NCBI GenBank assembly: GCA_021739765.1
Contig: JAIPBD010000009.1
Coordinates: 99,711-163,710, forward strand
Direction of reading: 5' to 3'
DNA from: Melioribacteraceae bacterium
Lineage (GTDB): Bacteria > Bacteroidota > Ignavibacteria > Ignavibacteriales > Melioribacteraceae
DNA length: 64,000 nt
Of this stretch, positions 37,649 through 46,360 are shown piece after piece (position 1 is the first letter of the stretch; every line of letters begins with the position of its first letter). Below the pieces are notes generated by a model, which did not search any database, was not told where the DNA came from, and saw only the letters and a list, made by a program, of their open reading frames with translations. Both the position numbers and the translations under genes were made by a program.

Positions 37649-40603
37649 ATGAAGCAGAAAACAATTCTAATCTTTCTAATCATCATTGCAATCACTCTAA
37701 TAATAGAAGCGCAATCAGTGTATGACCAGAGGTGTGAGGATGAAGGTGCGTTATATTTTACTGAAGCAAATTTTGATATTAAAGCAAATGGAATGAATGA
37801 TGTCTCAGAAGCACTTCAATTTGCTATAAATAAACTAAAAAAGGAAAAGAATTTTGGGATACTTTTTATCCCGGAAGGGCAGTATCTCATCAGTAAAACA
37901 ATTTATATTCCTAAAGCAATTCGTTTGATAGGATATGGAAAAAATCGCCCTGAGTTCATTCTTGGCAAAAGTACTTCAGGCTTCTCCGATGAAAATAATT
38001 ACATGTTTTGGTTTACCAGCAATTTGGTGGAAGACGGAGAGTTGCCGAGGGATGCAAGCGCAGGCACATTTTATAGTGCCATTTCAAATATAAATTTCCG
38101 TATTGAAAAAGGAAATCCAAAGGCAATTGCGCTTCGCACTCATTTTGCTCAGCATAGTTTTGTTAGTCATTGCAACTTTTATATAGGTGATGGGTTCGCT
38201 GGAATTTACGATTTAGGAAATGAAATCGAAGATCTCAAATTTTATGGTGGTGAGTATGGAATCTCCTCTTCCCGAACATCTCCCGGATGGCCCATGATGA
38301 TGCTTGATCTGTATTTTGAAGGACAGCGTAAAGCAGCTGTTCTTAGCCGAAATACCGGGATGACAATTGTTTCGATGCATGTAAAAAATACTCCGGTCGC
38401 TGTTGAACTTCAACATGGAGTTGCGGACAGATTATTCATGGAAAACTGTCTGTTCGAAAATGTGGAAAAAGGTGTAATTGTAGGTGTTGAAAAAGAAGCC
38501 GGCAGCCAAATTAATTTACTAAATATTATATGCAATAATGTTGATTTCCCAATACATTTCTCACCGAGCGGAACAAACATTATAGGTAAGGGAGATCAGT
38601 ACATTATTAACAACTTTGTTTATGGTTTGGTCATGGAAGATATGGCCGATGATTCCGAATATAAAACTATAACCGATATTGTAGAAACTGATATTGTGCC
38701 AAAAAAATTGAAAAAAGTAATACCCGATCTTCCTTCAATGAAAACCTGGGTAAATGTCAAAGATTTTGGAGCTCTCGGTGATGGTATAACGGATGATACC
38801 CGTGCAATCAAAAAGGCTATTGCCAGCCATAAAAATATATATTTCCCAACCGGATGGTTTCGTGTTACTGAAACAATTAAACTGAACGAGGGATCTGTTT
38901 TAATTGGTCTGCATCCATATGCAACTCAGCTGATAATTGATGAAAGTGAGAATAATTTCAGTGGATTTGGATCACCGGTTCCTGTGTTAGAATCATCAGA
39001 AGGGGGGAGTGATATTGTAAATGGAATTGGTATAAATACCGGCGCTTATAACAATCGAGCAGTCGGAGTAAAGTGGATGGCAAATCATAATTCTATGATT
39101 AACGATGTGAAATTTGTTGGTGGGCATGGTAACATTTCAAAACCGGGAGAACCCACATATCGAAGAAACCGGGAAAATAAAATCAGTAGTCCTTCTCAGC
39201 CTGTTTATTCCCTCGGGATGGATGAGGCCTGGGATAATCAATATTGGAGTCTTTGGGTTACCAATAATGGCGGAGGAATTCTGAAAGATCTATGGTCTGC
39301 CAACACTTATGCAAGCGCAGGATTATACATAAGTAATACATCAACACCCGGAAAAGTCTATGCTATGTCTTTGGAGCACCATGTTCGACAAGAAGCTCGC
39401 ATCAACAAAGTGGCTAACTGGAATTTTTATGCTATACAATTTGAGGAAGAAGGCAGAGAAGGTAAAAAAGCTCAAACGCTGGATATCAGTGATTCCAAAG
39501 ATCTGACATTTGCAAATTTCTGGATGTATAGGGTAATTCGTGCAAACACTCCAAGACCTTGGGGAGTAAAAATTTCCAACAGTTTTAATTTAGATTTTAG
39601 GAATATGCGCAGCTGGACGCAAGTTTTACAATTACCAGAGCGCACGATTTTCGATATGGATAAAAACCTTATTGTTTATCCTGGAGATTTTGCGAGAGTA
39701 ACTATAACCGGTGAAGAAAAGCCCAACAAAAATGGGAACTTCAATAGTATAGCTGAGAAATTGGGCTTTGGTTATGAATTTGCAACCGGTGCTGTTTCTG
39801 ATAGTAAAGGAAATGTTTACTTTTGTGAAAACCGGCAGAAGCGTGTTTACAAATGGTCCACTGAAAGCAATTCAATTTCCATTTATGCCGATTACCCATT
39901 CAAACCTTTTTCACTCGCGGTAGATACCAAGGACAATTTGATTGTCATTTGTCGATACGATCCACAACCGGGTTTTAATCATTATGAGCAGCCGATTACT
40001 ATCGAAACATTGCCCGATAATAATCCATATTATAGTGGATGGGGGAACGGTGGCTGGTCAATAATGGCTTATGCAATTAATCCAAAAAAATCAGATGACT
40101 TTCACGCACTGAAGCTGGTGAAATCGAATGAAGTGAAAAATGTAGAGCGGGTATTTCATCCAACTCACAGATGGCGGAGCAATTTTGAGGCTGTTGTTAC
40201 AAGTATTTCTGAATTTAGTTTTGTTGCACCTGACAGTGTTACTATCATTCCCTACACTTTTGATCTTGGTCGTTCGGTGCAACTTATGGGAGTGGAGCCA
40301 AATCAGAAGAATCGTGTTTATGTAACACATGAGGATTCAAAAATCACCTACCGTTTTAATGTTGATGAAAATGGAGCTCTTTCTAATATGAGCGAATTTA
40401 TAACGCGTGGGGAGTTTAGTAATTTAGTTGACAGTCGTGGTAATTTGTATTTAGCCGAAGGCGAAATATTTGTTTTTGATAATGAGGGGAATAAAATAAA
40501 ACGAATTACTTTAGATGAACGCGTACATTCCATGGCGTGGGGTGGAAGAGATAAAAATGATCTGTTTGTAACTACAAGCAATGCCATTTATCGGATTAAA
40601 TGA
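37649..40603 (+). CDS. Secreted double beta-helix protein (pectate lyase superfamily/GH55-like) with C-terminal propeller
   Basis: This 984-residue protein has a signal peptide ending 'LIIEAQ'. Two pectate-lyase-3-type beta-helix starts are clear: 'DIKANGMNDVSEALQFAIN' with 'GILFIPEGQYLISKTIYIP' (about 45-90), and 'VNVKDFGALGDGITDDTRAIKKAI' with 'NIYFPTGWFRVTETI' (about 365-410). Tandem helices of this kind occur in GH55 glucanases and relatives. After about 700 the sequence becomes a propeller with NHL/gluconolactonase-like blades ('ATGAVSDSKGNVYFCENRQKRVYKW', 'SLAVDTKDNLIVICRYD'). It is probably a surface or periplasmic glycan-active protein. The GH32 gene follows. Confidence 0.72.
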   Translation: MKQKTILIFLIIIAITLIIEAQSVYDQRCEDEGALYFTEANFDIKANGMNDVSEALQFAINKLKKEKNFGILFIPEGQYLISKTIYIPKAIRLIGYGKNRPEFILGKSTSGFSDENNYMFWFTSNLVEDGELPRDASAGTFYSAISNINFRIEKGNPKAIALRTHFAQHSFVSHCNFYIGDGFAGIYDLGNEIEDLKFYGGEYGISSSRTSPGWPMMMLDLYFEGQRKAAVLSRNTGMTIVSMHVKNTPVAVELQHGVADRLFMENCLFENVEKGVIVGVEKEAGSQINLLNIICNNVDFPIHFSPSGTNIIGKGDQYIINNFVYGLVMEDMADDSEYKTITDIVETDIVPKKLKKVIPDLPSMKTWVNVKDFGALGDGITDDTRAIKKAIASHKNIYFPTGWFRVTETIKLNEGSVLIGLHPYATQLIIDESENNFSGFGSPVPVLESSEGGSDIVNGIGINTGAYNNRAVGVKWMANHNSMINDVKFVGGHGNISKPGEPTYRRNRENKISSPSQPVYSLGMDEAWDNQYWSLWVTNNGGGILKDLWSANTYASAGLYISNTSTPGKVYAMSLEHHVRQEARINKVANWNFYAIQFEEEGREGKKAQTLDISDSKDLTFANFWMYRVIRANTPRPWGVKISNSFNLDFRNMRSWTQVLQLPERTIFDMDKNLIVYPGDFARVTITGEEKPNKNGNFNSIAEKLGFGYEFATGAVSDSKGNVYFCENRQKRVYKWSTESNSISIYADYPFKPFSLAVDTKDNLIVICRYDPQPGFNHYEQPITIETLPDNNPYYSGWGNGGWSIMAYAINPKKSDDFHALKLVKSNEVKNVERVFHPTHRWRSNFEAVVTSISEFSFVAPDSVTIIPYTFDLGRSVQLMGVEPNQKNRVYVTHEDSKITYRFNVDENGALSNMSEFITRGEFSNLVDSRGNLYLAEGEIFVFDNEGNKIKRITLDERVHSMAWGGRDKNDLFVTTSNAIYRIK

Positions 40604-40605
40604 AA

Positions 40606-40629
40606 CCTAATTGCCTAAATTCAATTAGG
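40606..40629 (+). repeat. Hairpin element, copy 1
   Basis: CCTAATTG-CCTAAATT-CAATTAGG is a perfect 8-base stem with an 8-base loop, starting two bases after the stop codon. The same loop and a covarying stem occur after the GH32 gene at 42332. There is no T-run, so it is not a standard terminator. Confidence 0.6.
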
Positions 40630-40780
40630 ATTTATAGCAAAGTTGTTTGGAATTGTGACTTAGCATCTGAAAGGGAAATGCTGATCATTAACAATCAGAA
40701 TTAAAATATATGATTATGCTAAAAAGAAGTCTAAATTAAATAAACTATCTATTATAACTTTATTCAAACTTGTTAACTTA

Positions 40781-42319
40781 TTGAATCCACGAAAAAAAAA
40801 TAGTTTTTATAAAGAACAATACCGGCCACAATTCCATTTTACTCCTGAAAAGAATTGGATGAACGACCCAAATGGTATGTTTTATTTTGAAGGTGAGTAT
40901 CACTTATTCTACCAACATAATCCATTTGGTGATAAATGGGGACATATGAGTTGGGGGCATGCGGTTAGTACTGATATGCTGCATTGGGAGCATTTACCCA
41001 TTGCACTTCCCGAAGAGGATGGAGTCATGATTTTCTCAGGCAGTGCTGTGGTTGACTGGAATAACTCAAGTGGATTTGGTGAAGGTAATCAGCCACCTAT
41101 TGTGGCTATTTATTCAGGTAGAAGAAACTTTGATGACCGTCAATTCCAATGTTTAGCTTATAGTAATGATAAAGGTAGGGTCTGGGTAAAATATTCGAAT
41201 AATCCTGTTCTTGACATCGAATCAAATAATTTCCGTGATCCAAAAGTATTCTGGTATAAAGAAACGAAAAAGTGGGTTATGGTGCTCGCTTTGTCAATCG
41301 AAAGAAAAGTTCAATTCTATGGGTCTGAAAACCTAATTAATTGGGATTTGCTTAGTGAATTTGGTCCTGAAGGCGCGGTTGAAGGAGTTTGGGAATGTCC
41401 TGATTTATTTCAATTGCCTGTAATAAATGAGGAAGGTAAGAAAAAATGGGTGTTGGAAGTCGGCATAGGAATCGATAGTGTTGCCGGCGGCTCCGGGGGA
41501 CAATATTTTGTTGGTGAATTCGATGGTATAATGTTTAGTCCGGATTTAAATTATTCTGATGAAAATAACATAGATCATATAATTTTAGCAGATAGACCCA
41601 CTCACAAAGCGTTGGAAAAATGTAATTGGGTTGACTATGGCAAAGATTTCTATGCTGTAGTTAGCTGGTCTGATATCCCGAAAAGTGATGGAAGGAGATT
41701 GTGGCTCGGATGGATGAGCAATTGGGATTATGCCCAAGAAGTTCCTACCGCACCTTGGCGTTCGGTAATGAGTATCCCCAGAGAAATTAGACTTAAGAAG
41801 AATGATCAGAAATACTTCCTTGTTCAGCAGCCGGTTGAAGAATTAAAAAAATTAAGAAGCCTTATACTTGATGATTCCAATATAGATATTGATGAAATTC
41901 ATTCGATTTTAGTATCCTCAGATCTGTATGAAATGGAATGCGAAATTGTCAATCCAGAGCTGGCATCGTTAACAATCACATTTAATTCAACAGACGACGA
42001 ATTTACATCGCTTATGATTGATCCCCAAAATACAAAGATTGTATTCAATAGAGAAAACTCCGGAATTGTAGATTTCAATCCTACTTTTGCTGATCAGATG
42101 TCAGCGTGCAATGAATCATTAGACTATTCAAAAATGAAGATTCATGTTTTTATTGATAAATCCTCAATCGAAATATTTATAAACGATGGAATAATTGTTT
42201 TCACAAATGTTATATACCCGACTGAGATTCAGAAATCAATAAAATTTAGTTCCAAAGGCACAGGAATCAAATTAAGCCGCATGAGTCTGTGGAAACTCGA
42301 TTCCGTATGGAAAAATTGA
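40781..42319 (+). CDS. GH32 glycoside hydrolase (fructanase/levanase/invertase type)
   Basis: This 512-residue GH32 enzyme hydrolyses beta-fructosides. The five-bladed propeller carries 'WMNDPNG' (26-32, nucleophile Asp29), 'FRDP' (151-154, Asp153 stabiliser) and 'WECPDLF' (204-210, acid/base Glu205). A C-terminal beta-sandwich ends with 'HVFIDKSSIEIFINDG', typical of the family. The start is odd: no in-frame ATG precedes the domain, and the only upstream candidate is TTG at 40781 without a clear ribosome binding site. The frame stays open back to 40685 and reads a mildly hydrophobic stretch ('LSIITLFKLVNLL'). A signal peptide may have been lost to a frameshift after the out-of-frame ATG at 40716. 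Confidence 0.88.
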   Translation: MNPRKKNSFYKEQYRPQFHFTPEKNWMNDPNGMFYFEGEYHLFYQHNPFGDKWGHMSWGHAVSTDMLHWEHLPIALPEEDGVMIFSGSAVVDWNNSSGFGEGNQPPIVAIYSGRRNFDDRQFQCLAYSNDKGRVWVKYSNNPVLDIESNNFRDPKVFWYKETKKWVMVLALSIERKVQFYGSENLINWDLLSEFGPEGAVEGVWECPDLFQLPVINEEGKKKWVLEVGIGIDSVAGGSGGQYFVGEFDGIMFSPDLNYSDENNIDHIILADRPTHKALEKCNWVDYGKDFYAVVSWSDIPKSDGRRLWLGWMSNWDYAQEVPTAPWRSVMSIPREIRLKKNDQKYFLVQQPVEELKKLRSLILDDSNIDIDEIHSILVSSDLYEMECEIVNPELASLTITFNSTDDEFTSLMIDPQNTKIVFNRENSGIVDFNPTFADQMSACNESLDYSKMKIHVFIDKSSIEIFINDGIIVFTNVIYPTEIQKSIKFSSKGTGIKLSRMSLWKLDSVWKN

Positions 42320-42331
42320 TAATTAAGGCAA

Positions 42332-42355
42332 ACCAACTGCCTAAATTCAGTTAGT
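42332..42355 (+). repeat. Hairpin element, copy 2
   Basis: ACCAACTG-CCTAAATT-CAGTTAGT forms the same stem-loop as 40606-40629. The loop is identical. Two stem pairs differ by compensating changes (T-A to C-G and C-G to A-T) and one pair is a C-A mismatch. It lies 12 bases after the GH32 stop. Confidence 0.6.
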
Positions 42356-42493
42356 GAAAAAGACCAACCCCGGACACAACCAACTATTTTTATCAAAATA
42401 ATACACTTAAAATTAAGTTGAAGAATTTCAAATATTGCGTTTATGGCTTGTTTTGAACGTTTGGGGGTATTTCTAAGAGGGGGCAAAAACTGA

Positions 42494-42583
<90 letters not shown>

Positions 42584-42752
42584 GTGATTTACAGCTTTTC
42601 TCAAATTGTAAGATCACAAATTTATGAATTCTTACGCAAACTCAAAACAATTTTATCAGCTTTTGGCATTAAATAAAATTTAGTTTGATTTTATTTTAAT
42701 CATCTGCTAATTTCTTCATCTGATCTACAATAATCATCCTAATGGAGGTTTA

Positions 42753-44645
42753 ATGACTAAAAGTGAAATGACAGGAGATGTTTATTACCCATCTCAAGAA
42801 ATAATAGATAATGCACACGTTAAAGACTGGGAAAAACTTCGGCAGGAGGCATCGGGTAATTATGAAAAATTTTGGGAAGATAGAGCAAATGAATTGCACT
42901 GGTTTGAAAAATGGGATAGGGTTTTAGACGATTCAAACAAACCTTTTTACAAATGGTTCATTAATGCAAAAACAAATATTAGTTACAATTGTCTCGATGT
43001 TCATGTAAAAACCCACCGCAGAAATAAGCTGGCTTTTATTTGGGAAGGTGAAAACGGTGATTTTGAAGCCATGTCATATTATCGTTTACACAAAGAAGTC
43101 TGCAAATTTTCGAATATCCTCAAAAGTATGGGAGTCAACAAAGGCGATCGTATTACAATTTATATGGGAAGAATACCCGAAATAGTGGTTGCAATGTTAG
43201 CGTGCGCAAGAGTTGGGGCAATTCATTCAGTTGTGTACGGCGGTTTTTCCGTCGAAGCTTTACACGAAAGAATCGAAGATAGTCAATCGAAAGTTTTAAT
43301 TGTGGCTGACGGTGCCTGGCAGCGTGGAAAAATAGTTCCTCTCAAAGAAATTGCGGATGAGGCCCTTCAAAGAGCCGGCGGAATTGAGCATGTAATCGTA
43401 GTAAAAAGAACCGGACAGGAAGTTAACATGGAGTTTGGACGTGATATGTGGTATCACGAACTTCGAAGTCTTCCTATTGCTTCAAATGATTGCGCAATGG
43501 AAGTGATGGATGCTGAGGATCCGTTGTTCATTCTATACACTTCCGGAACCACCGGAAAACCGAAGGCAATTTTACATACGCATGGTGGATATCAAGTCGG
43601 TACTTATACCTCCTTAAAATATGTTTTCGATATTCACGAAGAGGATCGTTACTGGTGTGCCGCTGATCCGGGTTGGATAACCGGTCACAGTTACATTGTG
43701 TACGGACCATTATTGAATGGAGCGACTTCATTTTTGTACGAAGGCGCGCCAAACTTTCCATACCCGAATCGCTGGTGGTCAATGATTGAAAAATATGGTT
43801 TAAATATTCTTTATACAGCCCCGACAGCAATTAGAGGTTTGATGAGATTCGGAGATGCGTGGGTTAAACGACATGATCTTTCATCTCTGCGAATTTTGGG
43901 TTCGGTTGGCGAACCTATAAATCCGGAAGCTTGGAAGTGGTATCACACGGTTGTGGGAAAAGAAAAATGTCCGATTATGGATACCTGGTGGCAAACCGAA
44001 ACCGGAATGTTTATGATTACTCCAATGCCTTCTTCACCTTTAAAACCTGGCTCGGGTACAAAACCCTTCCCGGGTTTAGAAATGGATATCGTTGATGAGG
44101 ATGGAAAACCGGTTAAGCCAAATGAAGAGGGATTTCTGGTAATTAAAAATCCTTGGCCTTCAATGATGAGAACAATTTATGGGGATGACCAACGTTATGT
44201 TGATCAATATTGGACAAAATATCCGGGTATGTATATGACAGGGGACAGCGCTCGGAGGGATGAAGACGGTTATTATTGGATAATCGGTCGTGTTGACGAT
44301 GTGATCAAGGTTTCAGGGTACCGCCTCGGAACAGCTGAAATTGAAAGCGCGCTAGTCAGTCATGTAGCTGTTGCTGAAGCAGCCGCAATAGGTCTTCCAC
44401 ATGAATTAAAGGGGAACGCAATCCATACTTATGTAATATTAAAGGATGGATTTAATGCTTCAGACGAGCTGATGGAAACTCTTCGCCAACACGTTGGTCA
44501 TGAGGTTGGGCCCATAGCTAAACCGGAAAAAATATCTTTCATGGAGAAATTACCTAAAACGCGCAGCGGAAAAATCATGAGACGAGTGTTGAAAGCTCAA
44601 GCTCTAGGGCAAGATCCGGGAAATCTCTCAACATTAGAAGATTAA
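42753..44645 (+). CDS. acsA: Acetyl-CoA synthetase (acetate--CoA ligase)
   Basis: This 630-residue ANL-superfamily enzyme activates acetate to acetyl-CoA through acetyl-AMP in the cytoplasm. The N-terminal ACS region 'NISYNCLDVHVKTHRRNKLAFIWEGE' is followed by the P-loop 'YTSGTTGKPKAILHTHGG' (about 258-275), 'DTWWQTETGMFM', 'TGDSARRDEDGYYWIIGRVDDVIKVSGYRLGTAEIE', and the C-terminal 'PKTRSGKIMRR' with Lys607, the residue acetylated in regulated ACS enzymes. Length and motifs are typical of Acs rather than propionyl-CoA ligase. A strong GGAGG precedes the ATG. Confidence 0.95.
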   Translation: MTKSEMTGDVYYPSQEIIDNAHVKDWEKLRQEASGNYEKFWEDRANELHWFEKWDRVLDDSNKPFYKWFINAKTNISYNCLDVHVKTHRRNKLAFIWEGENGDFEAMSYYRLHKEVCKFSNILKSMGVNKGDRITIYMGRIPEIVVAMLACARVGAIHSVVYGGFSVEALHERIEDSQSKVLIVADGAWQRGKIVPLKEIADEALQRAGGIEHVIVVKRTGQEVNMEFGRDMWYHELRSLPIASNDCAMEVMDAEDPLFILYTSGTTGKPKAILHTHGGYQVGTYTSLKYVFDIHEEDRYWCAADPGWITGHSYIVYGPLLNGATSFLYEGAPNFPYPNRWWSMIEKYGLNILYTAPTAIRGLMRFGDAWVKRHDLSSLRILGSVGEPINPEAWKWYHTVVGKEKCPIMDTWWQTETGMFMITPMPSSPLKPGSGTKPFPGLEMDIVDEDGKPVKPNEEGFLVIKNPWPSMMRTIYGDDQRYVDQYWTKYPGMYMTGDSARRDEDGYYWIIGRVDDVIKVSGYRLGTAEIESALVSHVAVAEAAAIGLPHELKGNAIHTYVILKDGFNASDELMETLRQHVGHEVGPIAKPEKISFMEKLPKTRSGKIMRRVLKAQALGQDPGNLSTLED

Positions 44646-44674
44646 ATATTGACTAAACCATTCGTTATTATTAT

Positions 44675-44698
44675 GAGCTTGCCTTTATGCGCAAGCTC
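44675..44698 (+). terminator. Hairpin after acsA
   Basis: GAGCTTGC-CTTTATGC-GCAAGCTC is an 8-base stem 30 bases after the acsA stop. The following sequence is AT-rich but lacks a clear T-run, so termination is likely but not certain. Confidence 0.45.
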
Positions 44699-44927
44699 GA
44701 ATTAAAATTTCCCCATTTTATAAATAATCTGGAATTGCTCTAATTTCGAGATTGGATTCTACAAATATCGGGTAAAATATACATTTTAAAAGAGAAGTGA
44801 TATCTAACCTGATTCCTCTTTCTAGACCAATCTTCCTTAAATTTATTTCTTATACATTCATTTGTTTTTCCCATCCCATTTCATCAATTTTCAATATTGA
44901 ATTATTTTTGTTTGTGAGGTGGATATT

Positions 44928-46226
44928 ATGGAAAAATTGCTTGGCCTTCGACGCGAAGACAAAAACATTTGGGAAAAACGTGTTCCGATAATCCCGGAAC
45001 ATGTTCGAATTTTAAAAAATGACTTTGAAATAGAAACTGTTTTGCAGCCCTTTCACGAAAGAGCATTTACTGAAGTTGAATTTACGGAGGCCGGAGCAGA
45101 ATTTGATGAGGATATCAACCAATGTCCGGTAATCGCCGCTGTTAAAGAAATTCCTATCGATCTGTTAAAAGAGGATAAAATATATCTTTTTTTCTCCCAC
45201 ACAATAAAGGGGCAGGCTTACAATATGCCACTTTTGAGAAGGATTATGGATCTAAAATGTACGCTCATCGATTATGAGTGTATTATGAATGAGAACGGAA
45301 AAAGATTGGTCTTTTTTGGTAAATATGCCGGATTAGCGGGAATGATTGAGGCTTTTTATGGATTAGGCAGAAGATTAAAATCACTTGGGATGAGTACCCC
45401 ATTTTTGCAATTTCAACAAGCTTATAAATATAAAGATATCAAGGAAGCAAAGGGGCATATTCGTTTGATTGGAGAGGATATTAAGTTGAACGGAATTCCT
45501 AAAGAGTTAAAACCGTTAATCGTAGGATTTGCGGGATATGGAAATGTCTCCAAAGGTGCGCAAGAAATTTTTGATGTCCTACCTTTTAAGCAGATAAAAC
45601 CCGAAGAGATTAGCAATGTTAACAAGGATGCGGATATTATTTACAAAGTAGTTTTTGAGGAAAAACATCTTGTCGAAAATATTGAGAATCCTTCAAGTTT
45701 TGATTTAAATGACTATTTCTCAAATCCGGCCGATTATAAATCAAAATTTGAAAAATATATTCCATATTTAACGATGCTTATCAATGCAATTTATTGGGAT
45801 GACAAATATCCGAGATTGATCACCAAGAAATATCTTAAGGAAAATTTTCAAAAAACTAAGCTCCAAATTGTTGCGGATATTAGTTGCGATATAAACGGTT
45901 CAATAGAATTTACCGAGAAAGTGACTGAACCTGATATCCCCGGTTTTGTATTTAATCCGATTAATGATTCTATAAAGGATGGATTTGAAGGCGAAGGAAT
46001 TGTAAATATTGCCGTTGACAATTTACCAACCGAATTGCCAAGAGATGCTTCAGTAGAATTTAGCACTGCGCTATATAAATTTTTACCCGGAATATTTAAT
46101 GCTGACTTTGATGAATCATTCCAGGATTGCAATCTCCCGGAAGAAATTAAAAGAGCAGTAATTGTTTATAAAGGTGAGTTAACTCCGAATTTTGAGTATT
46201 TGCAAGCTGAATTGGCAAAATTATAG
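44928..46226 (+). CDS. Lysine-ketoglutarate reductase (saccharopine dehydrogenase)-like protein
   Basis: Starting at the ATG at 44928 after GAGGTGG, this 432-residue protein has the alanine dehydrogenase/PNT-type N-terminal domain of the LKR half of LKR/SDH enzymes: 'LGLRREDKNIWEKRVPIIPEHV', 'VIAAVKEIPIDLL', 'YLFFSHTIKGQAYNMPLLRRIMD', 'TLIDYE'. The Rossmann region 'LIVGFAGYGNVSKGAQEIFDVLP' follows, then 'QIVADISCDINGSIEFT'. It is about half the length of animal and plant LKR/SDH, so only the reductase half is here. With the aldehyde dehydrogenase encoded just downstream it points to lysine breakdown by the saccharopine route. The reaction direction in this organism is not shown. Confidence 0.82.
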   Translation: MEKLLGLRREDKNIWEKRVPIIPEHVRILKNDFEIETVLQPFHERAFTEVEFTEAGAEFDEDINQCPVIAAVKEIPIDLLKEDKIYLFFSHTIKGQAYNMPLLRRIMDLKCTLIDYECIMNENGKRLVFFGKYAGLAGMIEAFYGLGRRLKSLGMSTPFLQFQQAYKYKDIKEAKGHIRLIGEDIKLNGIPKELKPLIVGFAGYGNVSKGAQEIFDVLPFKQIKPEEISNVNKDADIIYKVVFEEKHLVENIENPSSFDLNDYFSNPADYKSKFEKYIPYLTMLINAIYWDDKYPRLITKKYLKENFQKTKLQIVADISCDINGSIEFTEKVTEPDIPGFVFNPINDSIKDGFEGEGIVNIAVDNLPTELPRDASVEFSTALYKFLPGIFNADFDESFQDCNLPEEIKRAVIVYKGELTPNFEYLQAELAKL

Positions 46227-46232
46227 GTTTGA

Positions 46233-46299
46233 TTAACCGCAAATGACGCTAAGAATAGCTCTGCGATCTTAGCGCCTTCTTGGCGAACTTGGCGGTTAA
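46233..46299. repeat. Nested palindromic intergenic repeat
   Basis: TTAACCGC (46233-46240) pairs with GCGGTTAA (46292-46299), and inside it CGCTAAGA (46247-46254) pairs with TCTTAGCG (46267-46274). The wording ('cttagcg', 'cttggcg', 'cttggcggtt') resembles the palindromic intergenic repeats common in FCB genomes. It separates the two lysine genes. Confidence 0.6.
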
Positions 46300-46360
46300 G
46301 TTTTCTTAGTACTAAAAAGTGACTTAAATTTTTATTAAATGTATCAAAATTGAGGTGGAA

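Noticed and set aside
40606-42355. The twin hairpins as a CRISPR or terminator pair
   Set aside because: There are only two copies 1.7 kb apart with genes between them, and neither has a T-run.
44797-44991. 64-codon frame before the LKR-like gene
   Set aside because: It runs into the LKR gene in another frame, has no ribosome binding site and looks like AT-rich leader sequence.
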